Assembly: GCF_900115505.1 (NCBI RefSeq)
Contig: NZ_FOWQ01000003.1
Location: 434,001 to 498,000, forward strand
Reading direction: 5' to 3'
Source of the DNA: Geodermatophilus dictyosporus
GTDB lineage: Bacteria > Actinomycetota > Actinomycetes > Mycobacteriales > Geodermatophilaceae
DNA: 64,000 nucleotides
The position numbers and the translations under genes are program-made. Positions within the stretch are counted from its first letter, which is position 1, and the number at the start of each line of letters is the position of its first letter. Below, in pieces: positions 52,605 to 61,593 of the stretch. The notes below the pieces were generated by a model. That model searched no databases. It worked only from the letters and a program-made list of their open reading frames with translations, and was not told where the DNA came from.

Positions 52605-52646
52605 GAACTCAACGCCTGATGAACTCAACGCTAGACGAGTTGTCAA
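52605..52646 (-). promoter_or_regulatory. Promoter with repeated operator motif for the ABC/TetR operon
   Basis: On the plus strand GAACTCAACGC occurs twice (52605-52615 and 52621-52631), one period of 16 bases. TGTCAA (52641-52646) is a minus-strand -35 box TTGACA, and a weak -10 (TTCATC) follows with 17 bases between. The minus-strand sequence also has AACTC and GAGTT arms, 10 bases apart. The repeats overlap the promoter, so they are the best candidates for the operator of the operon's own TetR. Confidence 0.6.
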
Positions 52647-52676
52647 CGGGGTCGTCGGACCCCGTCCCGGGAGAGG

Positions 52677-53708
52677 TCAGCCGTGGCGGCGGGCGACGGC
52701 GTCGGCGCCGGCGATGACGAGGAAGGGCACCGCCGCCCAGAGCGCCAGGACGACGACGGCGCGCAGCACCCCGCCGCCGGTGAAGTACACCGCGTCGCGC
52801 AGGCCCTGGACGGCCACGCCCGGGGGCAGGACCGAGGCCAGCGGCGCCGCCCACCCCGGCAGGTACTCCGCGGGGTCGCTCCCGGTGCTGGTCGCCGCGC
52901 CGAGGACGAGCAGCACCGCGGTGGCCGCGAAGGTGCCCACGCCGCCGAGCAGCCGCAGGGTCAGGGCCGCGAAGGCGCCGGACGCGAGCGCCAGCAGGGC
53001 CACCAGCCCGCCGACGGTCCAGGCCGTCCCCGGCACCGCGTCGAAGACCGCTCCGCTGAGCAGGGCCCCGGTGGCACCGGCCGCCACCGCGAACAGCCCG
53101 GAGCTGGCCAGGCGCAGCCGCAGCGCGAGCTGGGGCGCCACCTGGTAGCTGGTGATCCCGAAGAGGAAGCCGCCGAGGACGACGGCGAAGGCGGTGGAGT
53201 CCAGGGCCCGCCCGCGGGTGTCCTGCGCCGTCAGGGGGACCACGTCGGTGACGGCGAGCTGCTGCCCGGCCTGCTGGGCGACCGGGGTGAAGGCGAGGGT
53301 GAGCGTCTCGGTGACGCCCTGGCCGTGGGCGCCGGCGGTCAGCAGCTGCGGCGCGGGCCCGTCGAGCACGAGGGCGCCGCGGACCTCGTCGCGGCGCACC
53401 GCCTGCTCGGCCGCGGCGGCGTCCGGCAGCGCGACCAGGCGCAGGGCGCCGGGCTGGGCCTCCTCCACCTGGGCCCGCACCCGGTCGACCTGCTCGGCGG
53501 TGCCGGCCACGCCGACCGGCAGGTCGCGCGGCGTCGCGGTGGTGGAGATCGACAGCTGGACGACCAGGTGGAGGCAGCCGACCAGCACCGCCACGAGGGC
53601 CGGCAGGACGATGCCGCGCAGGCCCGCCTTCGCCGGAGACCCGGCGGAGCGCTCCTCCTCGGCCGCCTGGTCGGCCGGGCCCGGGGGCGGCGCGAGCCCG
53701 CCCGGCAT
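52677..53708 (-). CDS. ABC-2/DUF3533-like membrane protein (YhgE type)
   Basis: 343 residues. A first membrane helix (GIVLPALVAVLVGCLHLVV) is followed by an extracytoplasmic region of about 150 residues, then five membrane helices in the C-terminal half, ending GADAVARRHG. The pattern (one helix, large outside domain, five helices, VLPPGVAVQGLRDAVYF near the end) is that of DUF3533/YhgE-Pip ABC-2-like proteins, which have no known substrate. It overlaps the stop of the FAD oxidoreductase (TGATG) but has no ATPase of its own. Confidence 0.72.
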   Translation of the reverse strand: MPGGLAPPPGPADQAAEEERSAGSPAKAGLRGIVLPALVAVLVGCLHLVVQLSISTTATPRDLPVGVAGTAEQVDRVRAQVEEAQPGALRLVALPDAAAAEQAVRRDEVRGALVLDGPAPQLLTAGAHGQGVTETLTLAFTPVAQQAGQQLAVTDVVPLTAQDTRGRALDSTAFAVVLGGFLFGITSYQVAPQLALRLRLASSGLFAVAAGATGALLSGAVFDAVPGTAWTVGGLVALLALASGAFAALTLRLLGGVGTFAATAVLLVLGAATSTGSDPAEYLPGWAAPLASVLPPGVAVQGLRDAVYFTGGGVLRAVVVLALWAAVPFLVIAGADAVARRHG

Positions 53709-54664
53709 CAGCGGCTCCCCAGCTCGGCGCCGAGCTCGGTGCCGAGCAGGTGGCCGGAGGTCCAGGCGCTCTCCACCTTCGACGGCGCCCGCCAGCCGTC
53801 GCCGCACGCGGCCACCCCGTCGACGCGGCCGAACGGCTCCTCCCGCGGGTCCGCCGGCCGGGCGAAGGTCCAGCGGTGCACGTGCGTCCAGGACGGCGCC
53901 GCGTCGATGCCGAGCACCCGCCGCACGGCCTCGGCGACCGCGGGGGCGGCGGCGTCGGGGTCGTCGAGGTGCGCCGCGGCCGTGTCCGACGTCGTGTGCG
54001 CCACCAGGACCGGCGCGCCGTCGCCGCGCCGGTCGCCGTCGTCGGCCACCCACTCGAGCACCGGGTCGTGCACGAAGGCGCCGTGCAGGTCGGCCGGCCA
54101 GCGCCGCTCGTCCCAGCCGAGGGCGACGGAGAGGCTCGGCCGCCACTCCCGCTCGCCGAGCAGCCGGCCGGCGAGGTCGGCGGGCAGCAGCCGCCGCGCC
54201 TGCGGGTCAGGCAGGGCCAGGACGACGGCGGGCGCGTCCTCGCCGTCCACCCGCGGGCCGGCCTCCACCCGGCGCACCGTCCGTTCCTGCGCGACGTCGA
54301 GGCCCTCGGCGAGGTCGGCCACCAGCGAGCGCAGCCCGCCGGGGGCGGCGTAGCGCACGGGCCCGCTGGTGGTGCGCTCGACGCCGCCGGACCCGGCGAC
54401 GGCGAAGGTGTCGGTCCAGGGGCGGGCCAGGCCGCGGGACACCCAGTCGGCGACCACGGCGGCGAACGGGGAGCCGTCGGCGGCGGTCAGGTACGAGGCG
54501 CCGAGGTCGGTGACCCGGCCGGAGAGGGTGCGGGAGGCCATCCGCCCTCCGGGGCGGCGGCCGCGGTCGAGGACCTGCACGGGCGCGCCGGCCGCGGCGA
54601 GCGCCCGGGCGCAGGCCACGCCGGCGATGCCGGCCCCGACGACGACGGTTCTGTTGGGCACCAC
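53708..54664 (-). CDS. FAD/NAD(P)-dependent oxidoreductase, renalase-like
   Basis: 318 residues from GTG 54664. The N-terminal dinucleotide motif TVVVGAGIAGVACARALAAAG is followed by the RPGGRMASR arginine motif and VTDLGASYLTAAD, as in renalase and amine-oxidase-like flavoproteins. C-terminal GVAACGDGWRAPSKVESAWTSG is the second FAD contact. The substrate is unknown; in bacteria such enzymes act on reduced nicotinamides. It starts 47 bases from the divergent SpoU gene and is followed by the DUF3533-like gene with TGATG. Confidence 0.85.
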   Translation of the reverse strand: MVPNRTVVVGAGIAGVACARALAAAGAPVQVLDRGRRPGGRMASRTLSGRVTDLGASYLTAADGSPFAAVVADWVSRGLARPWTDTFAVAGSGGVERTTSGPVRYAAPGGLRSLVADLAEGLDVAQERTVRRVEAGPRVDGEDAPAVVLALPDPQARRLLPADLAGRLLGEREWRPSLSVALGWDERRWPADLHGAFVHDPVLEWVADDGDRRGDGAPVLVAHTTSDTAAAHLDDPDAAAPAVAEAVRRVLGIDAAPSWTHVHRWTFARPADPREEPFGRVDGVAACGDGWRAPSKVESAWTSGHLLGTELGAELGSR

Positions 54665-54711
54665 TGGATCCTGCGGGCAGGGCGGCACCGGCGCTCGGGG
54701 AGGATCGGCAC

Positions 54712-55521
54712 GTGCCCGCCGTCCCCGTCCCGATCGACGACCCGGCCGACCCGCGGGTCGCCGACTTCCGCGACCTGCACGCCGGCGACCGGCCGGCGGG
54801 GCGGGAGCGGGGCACCGGCCCGGTGGTCGTCGAGGGCGTACCGGCGGTGCAGCGGTTGCTGGCCTCGCCCTACCGGGTGCGCGCGGTGCTCGGCGTCCCC
54901 GGGCGGCTGGCGCAGCTCGACCTGCCCGAGGGCGTGGCGGCCTACGAGATGGACAAGTGGGTGCTGTCGGAGCTCATCGGGTTCCGGCTCACCCGCGGGG
55001 TGCTCGCCTCCGCCGACCGCCGTGCACCGGCCGGCGTCGACGCGCTGCTGGCCGGCCCCGACCCGGCCGCGCCCCGGCGGCTGGCGGTGCTCGAGGCGCT
55101 CAACGACGCCGAGAACCTGGGCTCAATCGCCCGCTCGGCGGTGGCCCTCGGCGTCGACGGGCTGCTGCTCGACCCCCGCTGCGCCGACCCGCTGTACCGG
55201 CGGGCGGTGCGGGTGTCGATGGGCCACGTGCTCGCGCTGCCGTTCGCCGTCCTGGCCGACTGGCCCGGCGGGCTGGCGCGGCTGCACGACGCCGGCTACC
55301 TCACCGTCGCGCTCACCCCGGCCCCGGACGCCGTCGACCTCGCCGACGTCGACCCGCGCGCGCACCCGCGCACGGCGGTGCTGCTGGGCGCCGAGGGGCC
55401 GGGCCTCACCCCGGAGGCGCAGGCGGCGGCGCGGGTGCGCGCCCGGATCCCGATGCGGGCCGGCGTCGACTCGCTCGGGGTCGCCGCCGCCGCGGCGGTG
55501 GCCTTCGCGACCCTGCGCTAG
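54712..55521 (+). CDS. TrmH/SpoU family RNA 2'-O-methyltransferase
   Basis: 269 residues from GTG 54712 (GGGGAGG lies 9 bases ahead). SPOUT knot methyltransferase, matching mycobacterial Rv0881. Motif 1 ALNDAENLGSIARSA, motif 2 LLGAEGPGL, motif 3 IPMRAGVDSLGVAAAAAV. Motif 3 usually reads SLNV; here it is SLGV, so the Asn that most SPOUT enzymes use near the SAM pocket is replaced by Gly. An N-terminal substrate-binding region (about 100 residues) is present. The stop shares CTAG with the convergent stress gene. Confidence 0.9.
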   Translation: MPAVPVPIDDPADPRVADFRDLHAGDRPAGRERGTGPVVVEGVPAVQRLLASPYRVRAVLGVPGRLAQLDLPEGVAAYEMDKWVLSELIGFRLTRGVLASADRRAPAGVDALLAGPDPAAPRRLAVLEALNDAENLGSIARSAVALGVDGLLLDPRCADPLYRRAVRVSMGHVLALPFAVLADWPGGLARLHDAGYLTVALTPAPDAVDLADVDPRAHPRTAVLLGAEGPGLTPEAQAAARVRARIPMRAGVDSLGVAAAAAVAFATLR

Positions 55522-55991
55522 TTGCGCAGCGACCAGCGGGCCAGGATCTCCCGGGCCTGCTCGGCCTGCGGGGGAGCGCACATGACCTCGTACCGGCTGG
55601 CGACGACCTGCGAGACGCTGGTGAAGTCGCGCTGCCCCCGGGTGGCCGCGTAGCCCATGGCGCCGAACAGCGCGCCGAAGAGCAGACCGATCAGCAGGCC
55701 GGTCAGGACCGAGCTGACCCAGCTCGTGCCGCTGGGCGCGAAGATGCCCAGCAGCAGGCCGACGAACAGACCCCACCAGGCGCCGCTGGCCGCGCCGGCG
55801 CCGATCGCCCGGCCCCAGGTCAGCCGGCCGGTCACCCGCTCGACCATCCGGAGGTCCGACCCGATGATCGTGACGTTCTCGACGGGGAACTTCTCGTCGG
55901 AGAGGTGGTCCACCGCGGCCTGCGCCTGCTGGTAGCTCTCGTAGGTCCCCACCTGGACGCCGCCCAGCGGCATCGACACCGACATCGACAT
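55518..55991 (-). CDS. General stress protein-like membrane protein
   Basis: 157 residues from ATG 55991 (GGAG 8 bases ahead). An N-terminal soluble domain of about 65 residues (GTYESYQQAQAAVDHLSDEKF, ENVTIIGSDLRMVERVTGRL) precedes two Gly-rich membrane helices (AIGAGAASGAWWGLFVGLLLG, GLLIGLLFGALFGAMGY) and a soluble end with RYEVMC. This is the pattern of the general stress protein family found in actinobacteria. Its last four bases overlap the SpoU stop (CTAG). Confidence 0.78.
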   Translation of the reverse strand: MSMSVSMPLGGVQVGTYESYQQAQAAVDHLSDEKFPVENVTIIGSDLRMVERVTGRLTWGRAIGAGAASGAWWGLFVGLLLGIFAPSGTSWVSSVLTGLLIGLLFGALFGAMGYAATRGQRDFTSVSQVVASRYEVMCAPPQAEQAREILARWSLRN

Positions 55992-56091
55992 GACTCGCTC
56001 CACTCCCGCGCGTGCGTGTGCTCGTGCGTTCGCAGGAGGGGTACCCGGGCGTCTCGGTGGGACACGTCCGGTCGGTCACACCGCGGCGGGG

Positions 56092-56988
56092 TCAGTGGTT
56101 GCGGCGCACCCCGAAGACGATGTCCTCCCACGCGGGGACGCGGGCGCGGGGGTCCTCGTCCTCGCCGTCGGTCTCCCCGGGGCGCAGCACGACGGTGTCG
56201 TGCTCGGAGACGTCCTCGTCGTCGGGGACGACGGCGCGCCGGGCGGCGGCCGGCTCGGCGGGCGGCCCGGCGGGTGGCACGGCCCGCTCGCCGGTCGGCG
56301 TCCGCTCGGGGGCGGCGCGGTCGGGCGCCGCGGCCCGGTCCGGGACGGCGGCGCTGCGGTGCAGCGGCAGGCCCGGGCGCTCGGCCGGCACGCCGGGGAC
56401 CACCCGCACCAGCCGGGTGCCCTCGGCGAAGTCGCGGGTCGCCGCGTCGAGCGGGCTGACGGTGCGGGCCGGCAGGTCGTAGGCCCAGGAGGTGGTGCCC
56501 TCCTTGGCGCCGGCCCGCCAGGCGGCGCTGACCACCCAGGTGCCGTCGTCGGCCCGGGCGGCGTCCCAGCGGACGGCGTCGAGGTCGGCGCCGAGCAGCC
56601 GCAGCCGCTCGGCGAGGAACTGCTGCAGGGCGACGCCGGGCGTGCCCTCCGACAGCCGCACCCGGGCCTCGCGCGCCTGCTCGGCGATGCGCTGTCGCTC
56701 CTGCAGCACCGGGTGGGCGAAGCGCATGATCCGCTCGACCCGGGTGCCCGAGGCCGCGGCCACCTGCTCGGGCGTCTCGCCGGCGCGGATGCGCTGCTGG
56801 ATGACCCGGGGCGACAGGGCGCTGTCGACCTCGATCTGGCCCAGCCGGCGGGCGTCCCCGCGGGCGGCCGCGCGCAGCCGGTCGTCGACCGGCAGCGCGA
56901 ACCGCTCCTCCTCGCCGTCGGCGCCCTCGAGGGCGAGCAGCAGGCTCCGGCCGTCGTCGGACAGGCCCACGAGGCGCAGGGTGCGCAC
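56092..56988 (-). CDS. sepH: SepH cell-division protein (DUF3071)
   Basis: 298 residues from GTG 56988, with GAGGAGG 6 bases ahead. Actinobacterial partner of FtsZ that promotes its assembly. The N-terminal DUF3071 domain has LRLVGLSDDGRSLLL and PRVIQQRIRAGETPEQVAAASG, which contains the helix-turn-helix that binds FtsZ; then a long variable Arg/Pro/Asp-rich linker; and a short conserved end, VPAWEDIVFGVRR. The order sepH next to serC and citrate synthase recalls mycobacterial Rv0883c-Rv0889c. It is divergent from the M42 gene, 193 bases apart. Confidence 0.9.
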   Translation of the reverse strand: MRTLRLVGLSDDGRSLLLALEGADGEEERFALPVDDRLRAAARGDARRLGQIEVDSALSPRVIQQRIRAGETPEQVAAASGTRVERIMRFAHPVLQERQRIAEQAREARVRLSEGTPGVALQQFLAERLRLLGADLDAVRWDAARADDGTWVVSAAWRAGAKEGTTSWAYDLPARTVSPLDAATRDFAEGTRLVRVVPGVPAERPGLPLHRSAAVPDRAAAPDRAAPERTPTGERAVPPAGPPAEPAAARRAVVPDDEDVSEHDTVVLRPGETDGEDEDPRARVPAWEDIVFGVRRNH

Positions 56989-57167
56989 GGTGACCTCCTC
57001 GGACGGGGCTTGTCGACGGCGGGGCGGGACCGGCCCGGGGGACAGCGGGCCACGCGCGAGGCTATCCGCGCGCACGGGGGCCGCGCTGCACGTCGCGCGG
57101 CGTGGCGGCCCGGAAGGGGCGCGGCGGACGGCGCCGGGGGCCGGCCGGCCGTCGCGGCGGGCGCTCC

Positions 57168-57173
57168 TAGACT
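57168..57173 (+). promoter_or_regulatory. -10 hexamer for the leaderless M42 peptidase gene
   Basis: TAGACT, 8 bases before ATG 57182; nothing resembling a ribosome site lies between. Confidence 0.55.
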
Positions 57174-57181
57174 CGACGTCC

Positions 57182-58432
57182 ATGCTGACCGGTCCCCGGG
57201 ACGACGGCCTCGTCCGCGACGACACCCTCGATGACGTCGAGCCCAACGAGCGCTTCCTGCCCTCCCCGGTCGACGCGGGCCAGAAGCGCCTGCCCATCGA
57301 CATGGACTACGTCCAGCGCGTGATGATGGAACTGCTCACCATCCCCAGCCCCTCGGGCCGCACCGACCACGTCATGCAGCTCATCGGCGGCGAGCTGCGC
57401 GACCTGGGCCTGGACTTCGAGGTGACCCGCCGCGGGGCGCTGATCGCCGAGCTGCCGAGCCGCTCGCCGGGTGCCGACCGCACCGTGGTCGTGCACGCCG
57501 ACACGATCGGCTGCATGGTCAGCCAGCTCAAGGACAACGGCCGGCTGGCGATCGTCCCGGTCGGCACGCACAGCGCCCGCTTCGCCGAGGGCGCGCGGGT
57601 GACGATCTTCAGCGACGACGTCTCCGGCGACTACTGGCACACCGGCACGATCCTGCCGATCAAGGCCAGCGGGCACCGCTACGGCGACGAGGTCGACGAG
57701 CAGGGCGTGGGCTGGGACTTCGTGGAGGTCCGCGTCGACGAGGTGGTGCACAGCCGGGCCGACCTCGAGCGCCGCGGCATCCAGGTGGGCGACTTCGTCG
57801 CGATCGACGCCCAGCCGGTGATCACCGGCAGCGGGTTCGTCAACTCGCGGCACCTCGACGACAAGGCCGGGATCGCGGCCGCGCTGGGCGCGTTCAAGGC
57901 GATCGTCGACCACGGCGTCGAGGTGCCGGTGACCGCGCACCTGCTGGTCACCATCGCCGAGGAGGTGGGCCTGGGGGCCAGCCACGGCCTGGACGCCGAC
58001 GTCGCCGAGCTCGTCTCGATCGACACCTCGGTGGTCGCGCCGGGCCAGGCGTCCTCCGAGCAGTGCGTCAACATCGCGATGCAGGACTCGACCGGGCCCT
58101 TCGACTACCACCTGACCCGGCACCTGATCGACCTGTGCCGGGTGCACGAGGTGCCGCACCGGCGCGACGTCTACAAGTACTACCGCTCCGACGCGGCGTC
58201 GGCGCTGGAGGCCGGGGCCAACACCCGCGCCGCGCTGATCGGCTTCGGCATCGACGGCAGCCACGGCAACGAGCGCACCCACCTCGACGGCATCCGCAGC
58301 ACCGCGGAGCTGGTGGCGCTCTACCTGCAGACCGACCTCACGTTCCGCAGCTGGGACCGCCGTCCCACCGGCGACCTGAGCGACTTCCCGAGCACCGCCG
58401 TCCAGCCCGCCGACGGCGAGCAGGCCCGCTGA
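57182..58432 (+). CDS. M42-type (FrvX-like) aminopeptidase
   Basis: 416 residues. Cytoplasmic metallopeptidase of the MH clan. Metal-site motifs: VVVHADTIGCMV, NSRHLDDKAGIAAAL, TIAEEVGLGASHGL and the C-terminal GIDGSHGNERTH. The bridging Asp and the two Glu are all present, so it should be active. Close relatives occur in the NAGGN osmolyte cluster, but its other genes are missing here. A TAGACT hexamer 8 bases before the ATG suggests a leaderless message. It runs toward serC, which is on the other strand. Confidence 0.9.
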   Translation: MLTGPRDDGLVRDDTLDDVEPNERFLPSPVDAGQKRLPIDMDYVQRVMMELLTIPSPSGRTDHVMQLIGGELRDLGLDFEVTRRGALIAELPSRSPGADRTVVVHADTIGCMVSQLKDNGRLAIVPVGTHSARFAEGARVTIFSDDVSGDYWHTGTILPIKASGHRYGDEVDEQGVGWDFVEVRVDEVVHSRADLERRGIQVGDFVAIDAQPVITGSGFVNSRHLDDKAGIAAALGAFKAIVDHGVEVPVTAHLLVTIAEEVGLGASHGLDADVAELVSIDTSVVAPGQASSEQCVNIAMQDSTGPFDYHLTRHLIDLCRVHEVPHRRDVYKYYRSDAASALEAGANTRAALIGFGIDGSHGNERTHLDGIRSTAELVALYLQTDLTFRSWDRRPTGDLSDFPSTAVQPADGEQAR

Positions 58433-58451
58433 GGCGAGCGGGCCCGCTCGC

Positions 58452-59648
<1,197 letters not shown>

Positions 59649-60785
59649 TCAGGCGGGGCTGGGGGCAGCCTCGTTGATGGCCTTGACGGTGATGGTGTCG
59701 AAGCCGTCGACGTCCTCGGGCCTGCGCGCCTCGGGGCCGACGTAGCGGGCCGAGGGGCGCACGAGGCGGCCGGTCTGCTTCTGCTCCAGGATGTGCGCGC
59801 ACCAGCCGGCGGTGCGGGCACAGGTGAACATCGAGGTGAACATGTGGCTGGGCACCTCGGCGAAGTCGAGCACGATCGCCGCCCAGAACTCGACGTTGGT
59901 CTCGATCGGCCGGTCCGGGCGCCGCTCGCGCAGCTCCTTCAGCGCGGCCTGCTCCAGGGCCAGTGCGGCCTCGAAGCGCGGTGCGCCGAGCTCCTGGGCG
60001 GCCTTGCGCAGCACGCGGGCGCGCGGGTCCTCGGCGCGGTAGACGCGGTGACCGAAGCCCATCAGCCGCTCGCCGCGGTCGAGCAGGTCCTTGACGTACT
60101 TCTCGGCGTTCTCGGCCTGCTCGACGCCGTCGAGCATGTGCAGCACCCGGGAGGGCGCGCCGCCGTGCAGCGGGCCCGACATGGCGCCGATGGCGCCCGA
60201 CATCGCGGCGGCCACGTCAGCGCCGGTGGAGGCGATGACGCGGGCGGTGAACGTCGAGGCGTTCATGCCGTGCTCGGCCGCCGACGTCCAGTAGGCGTCG
60301 ACGGCGGCGACGTGGCGGGGGTCGGGCTCGCCGCGCCAGCGGACCATGAAGCGCTCGACGATGGTCGCGGCCTCGTCGATGCGGCTCTGGGGCACCGCCG
60401 GGGTGCCGATGCCGCGCGCGGACTGGGCGACGTAGGACAGCGCCATGACCGCGGCGCGGGCCAGCTGGTCGCGGGCCTCCTCGTCGCTGATGTCGAGCAG
60501 CGGGCGGTAGCCCCAGAACGGCGCCAGCATCGCCAGCGCGGCCTGCACGTCGACGCGGACGTCCCCGCTGTGCACCGGGATCGGGAACGGCTCGGCCGGG
60601 GGCAGGCCGGGGCCGAACTTGCCGTCGACCAGCAGCGCCCAGACGTTACCGAAGGTGATCTTGCCGACCAGGTCCTCGATGTCGACCCCGCGGTAGCGCA
60701 GCGCGCCGCCGTCCTTGTCGGGCTCGGCGATCGTGGTCTCGAAGGCGATGACGCCCTCGAGGCCGGGTACGAAGTCGTCGGCCAT
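59649..60785 (-). CDS. citA: Citrate synthase
   Basis: 378 residues. Condenses acetyl-CoA and oxaloacetate in the citric acid cycle. The active site includes His in EHGMNASTFTARV, His in MGFGHRVYRAEDPRA and an Asp in LDFAEVP. The length and the LRYRGVDIEDLV start are typical of the short citrate synthase/methylcitrate synthase branch, and the neighbours match mycobacterial CitA. Divergent from pdxH, 160 bases apart; this gap has no recognised element. Confidence 0.95.
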   Translation of the reverse strand: MADDFVPGLEGVIAFETTIAEPDKDGGALRYRGVDIEDLVGKITFGNVWALLVDGKFGPGLPPAEPFPIPVHSGDVRVDVQAALAMLAPFWGYRPLLDISDEEARDQLARAAVMALSYVAQSARGIGTPAVPQSRIDEAATIVERFMVRWRGEPDPRHVAAVDAYWTSAAEHGMNASTFTARVIASTGADVAAAMSGAIGAMSGPLHGGAPSRVLHMLDGVEQAENAEKYVKDLLDRGERLMGFGHRVYRAEDPRARVLRKAAQELGAPRFEAALALEQAALKELRERRPDRPIETNVEFWAAIVLDFAEVPSHMFTSMFTCARTAGWCAHILEQKQTGRLVRPSARYVGPEARRPEDVDGFDTITVKAINEAAPSPA

Positions 60786-60945
60786 CTCGCATGCTCCTCT
60801 GCGCGCGATCCTCGTGCGCGCTCAGGCCACGGCGCACGACTGCAGGGCGAATCTAGGCCGTCCGCCCGCCCCGGTGACAGGCGGGGCAGCCTCCGGTGAC
60901 ACGGCCACCCGGACCCGCCCGGTGCCGCGGTGTCAGCATGGTCGG

Positions 60946-61593
60946 GTGCCCGACCTCTCCCGCATGCGCAGGGACTACGACCGACCGGGCCTGCGCGAGG
61001 AGGACCTCGCCCCGACCTGGCTCGAGCAGTTCGACCGCTGGTTCCGTGACGTCGTCGCCGCCGACCTGCCCGACCCCAACGCGGTCGTGGTCGCCACCGC
61101 CGACGCCGACGGCGCCCCCGACGCGCGCATCGTGCTGCTCAAGGGCTACGACGAGGCGGGCTTCGTCTTCGGCACCAGTTACGCCTCGACCAAGGGCGCG
61201 CAGCTGGCGGCCAACCCGCGGGCGGCGCTGGTCTTCCCGTGGCACGCGCTGCAGCGCCAGGTGCGGGTGACCGGCCGGGTCGAGCGCATCGGCGACGGCG
61301 CCTCCGACGGCCTGTGGGACCCCCGCCCGCGCGAGGCGCAGCTCGCCGCGGTCGCCTCGGTCCAGTCGACCGTCGTCGACTCCCGCGAGGAGCTGACCGA
61401 CCGGGTGCGCCTCCTCGACGAGGGGACGACGACGGAGAAGGTGCCGCGGCCGCCGACCTGGGGCGGCTACCGGGTGGTGCCCGCCAGCGTCGAGTTCTGG
61501 CAGGGCGGCCCGGGCCGGCTGCACGACCGGCTGCGCTTCGTCCGCGACGACGAGGAGGGCGGCGGCTGGGTGCTGCAGCGGCTGGCCCCGTGA
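60946..61593 (+). CDS. pdxH: Pyridoxamine 5'-phosphate oxidase
   Basis: 215 residues. FMN enzyme forming pyridoxal 5'-phosphate, the last step of vitamin B6 synthesis. RIVLLKGYDEAGFVFGTSY and STKGAQLAANPRAALVFPWH form the FMN site; the C-terminal RVVPASVEFWQGGPGRLHDRL is the substrate end. GTG 60946 has a CAGCAT hexamer 6 bases ahead. The stop overlaps the start of the MFS gene (GTGA), so the two are co-expressed. Confidence 0.95.
   Translation: MPDLSRMRRDYDRPGLREEDLAPTWLEQFDRWFRDVVAADLPDPNAVVVATADADGAPDARIVLLKGYDEAGFVFGTSYASTKGAQLAANPRAALVFPWHALQRQVRVTGRVERIGDGASDGLWDPRPREAQLAAVASVQSTVVDSREELTDRVRLLDEGTTTEKVPRPPTWGGYRVVPASVEFWQGGPGRLHDRLRFVRDDEEGGGWVLQRLAP

Noticed and set aside
57182..58432. 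M42 peptidase as part of an NAGGN osmolyte cluster
   Set aside because: The synthase and amidotransferase genes of that cluster are absent from the surroundings.
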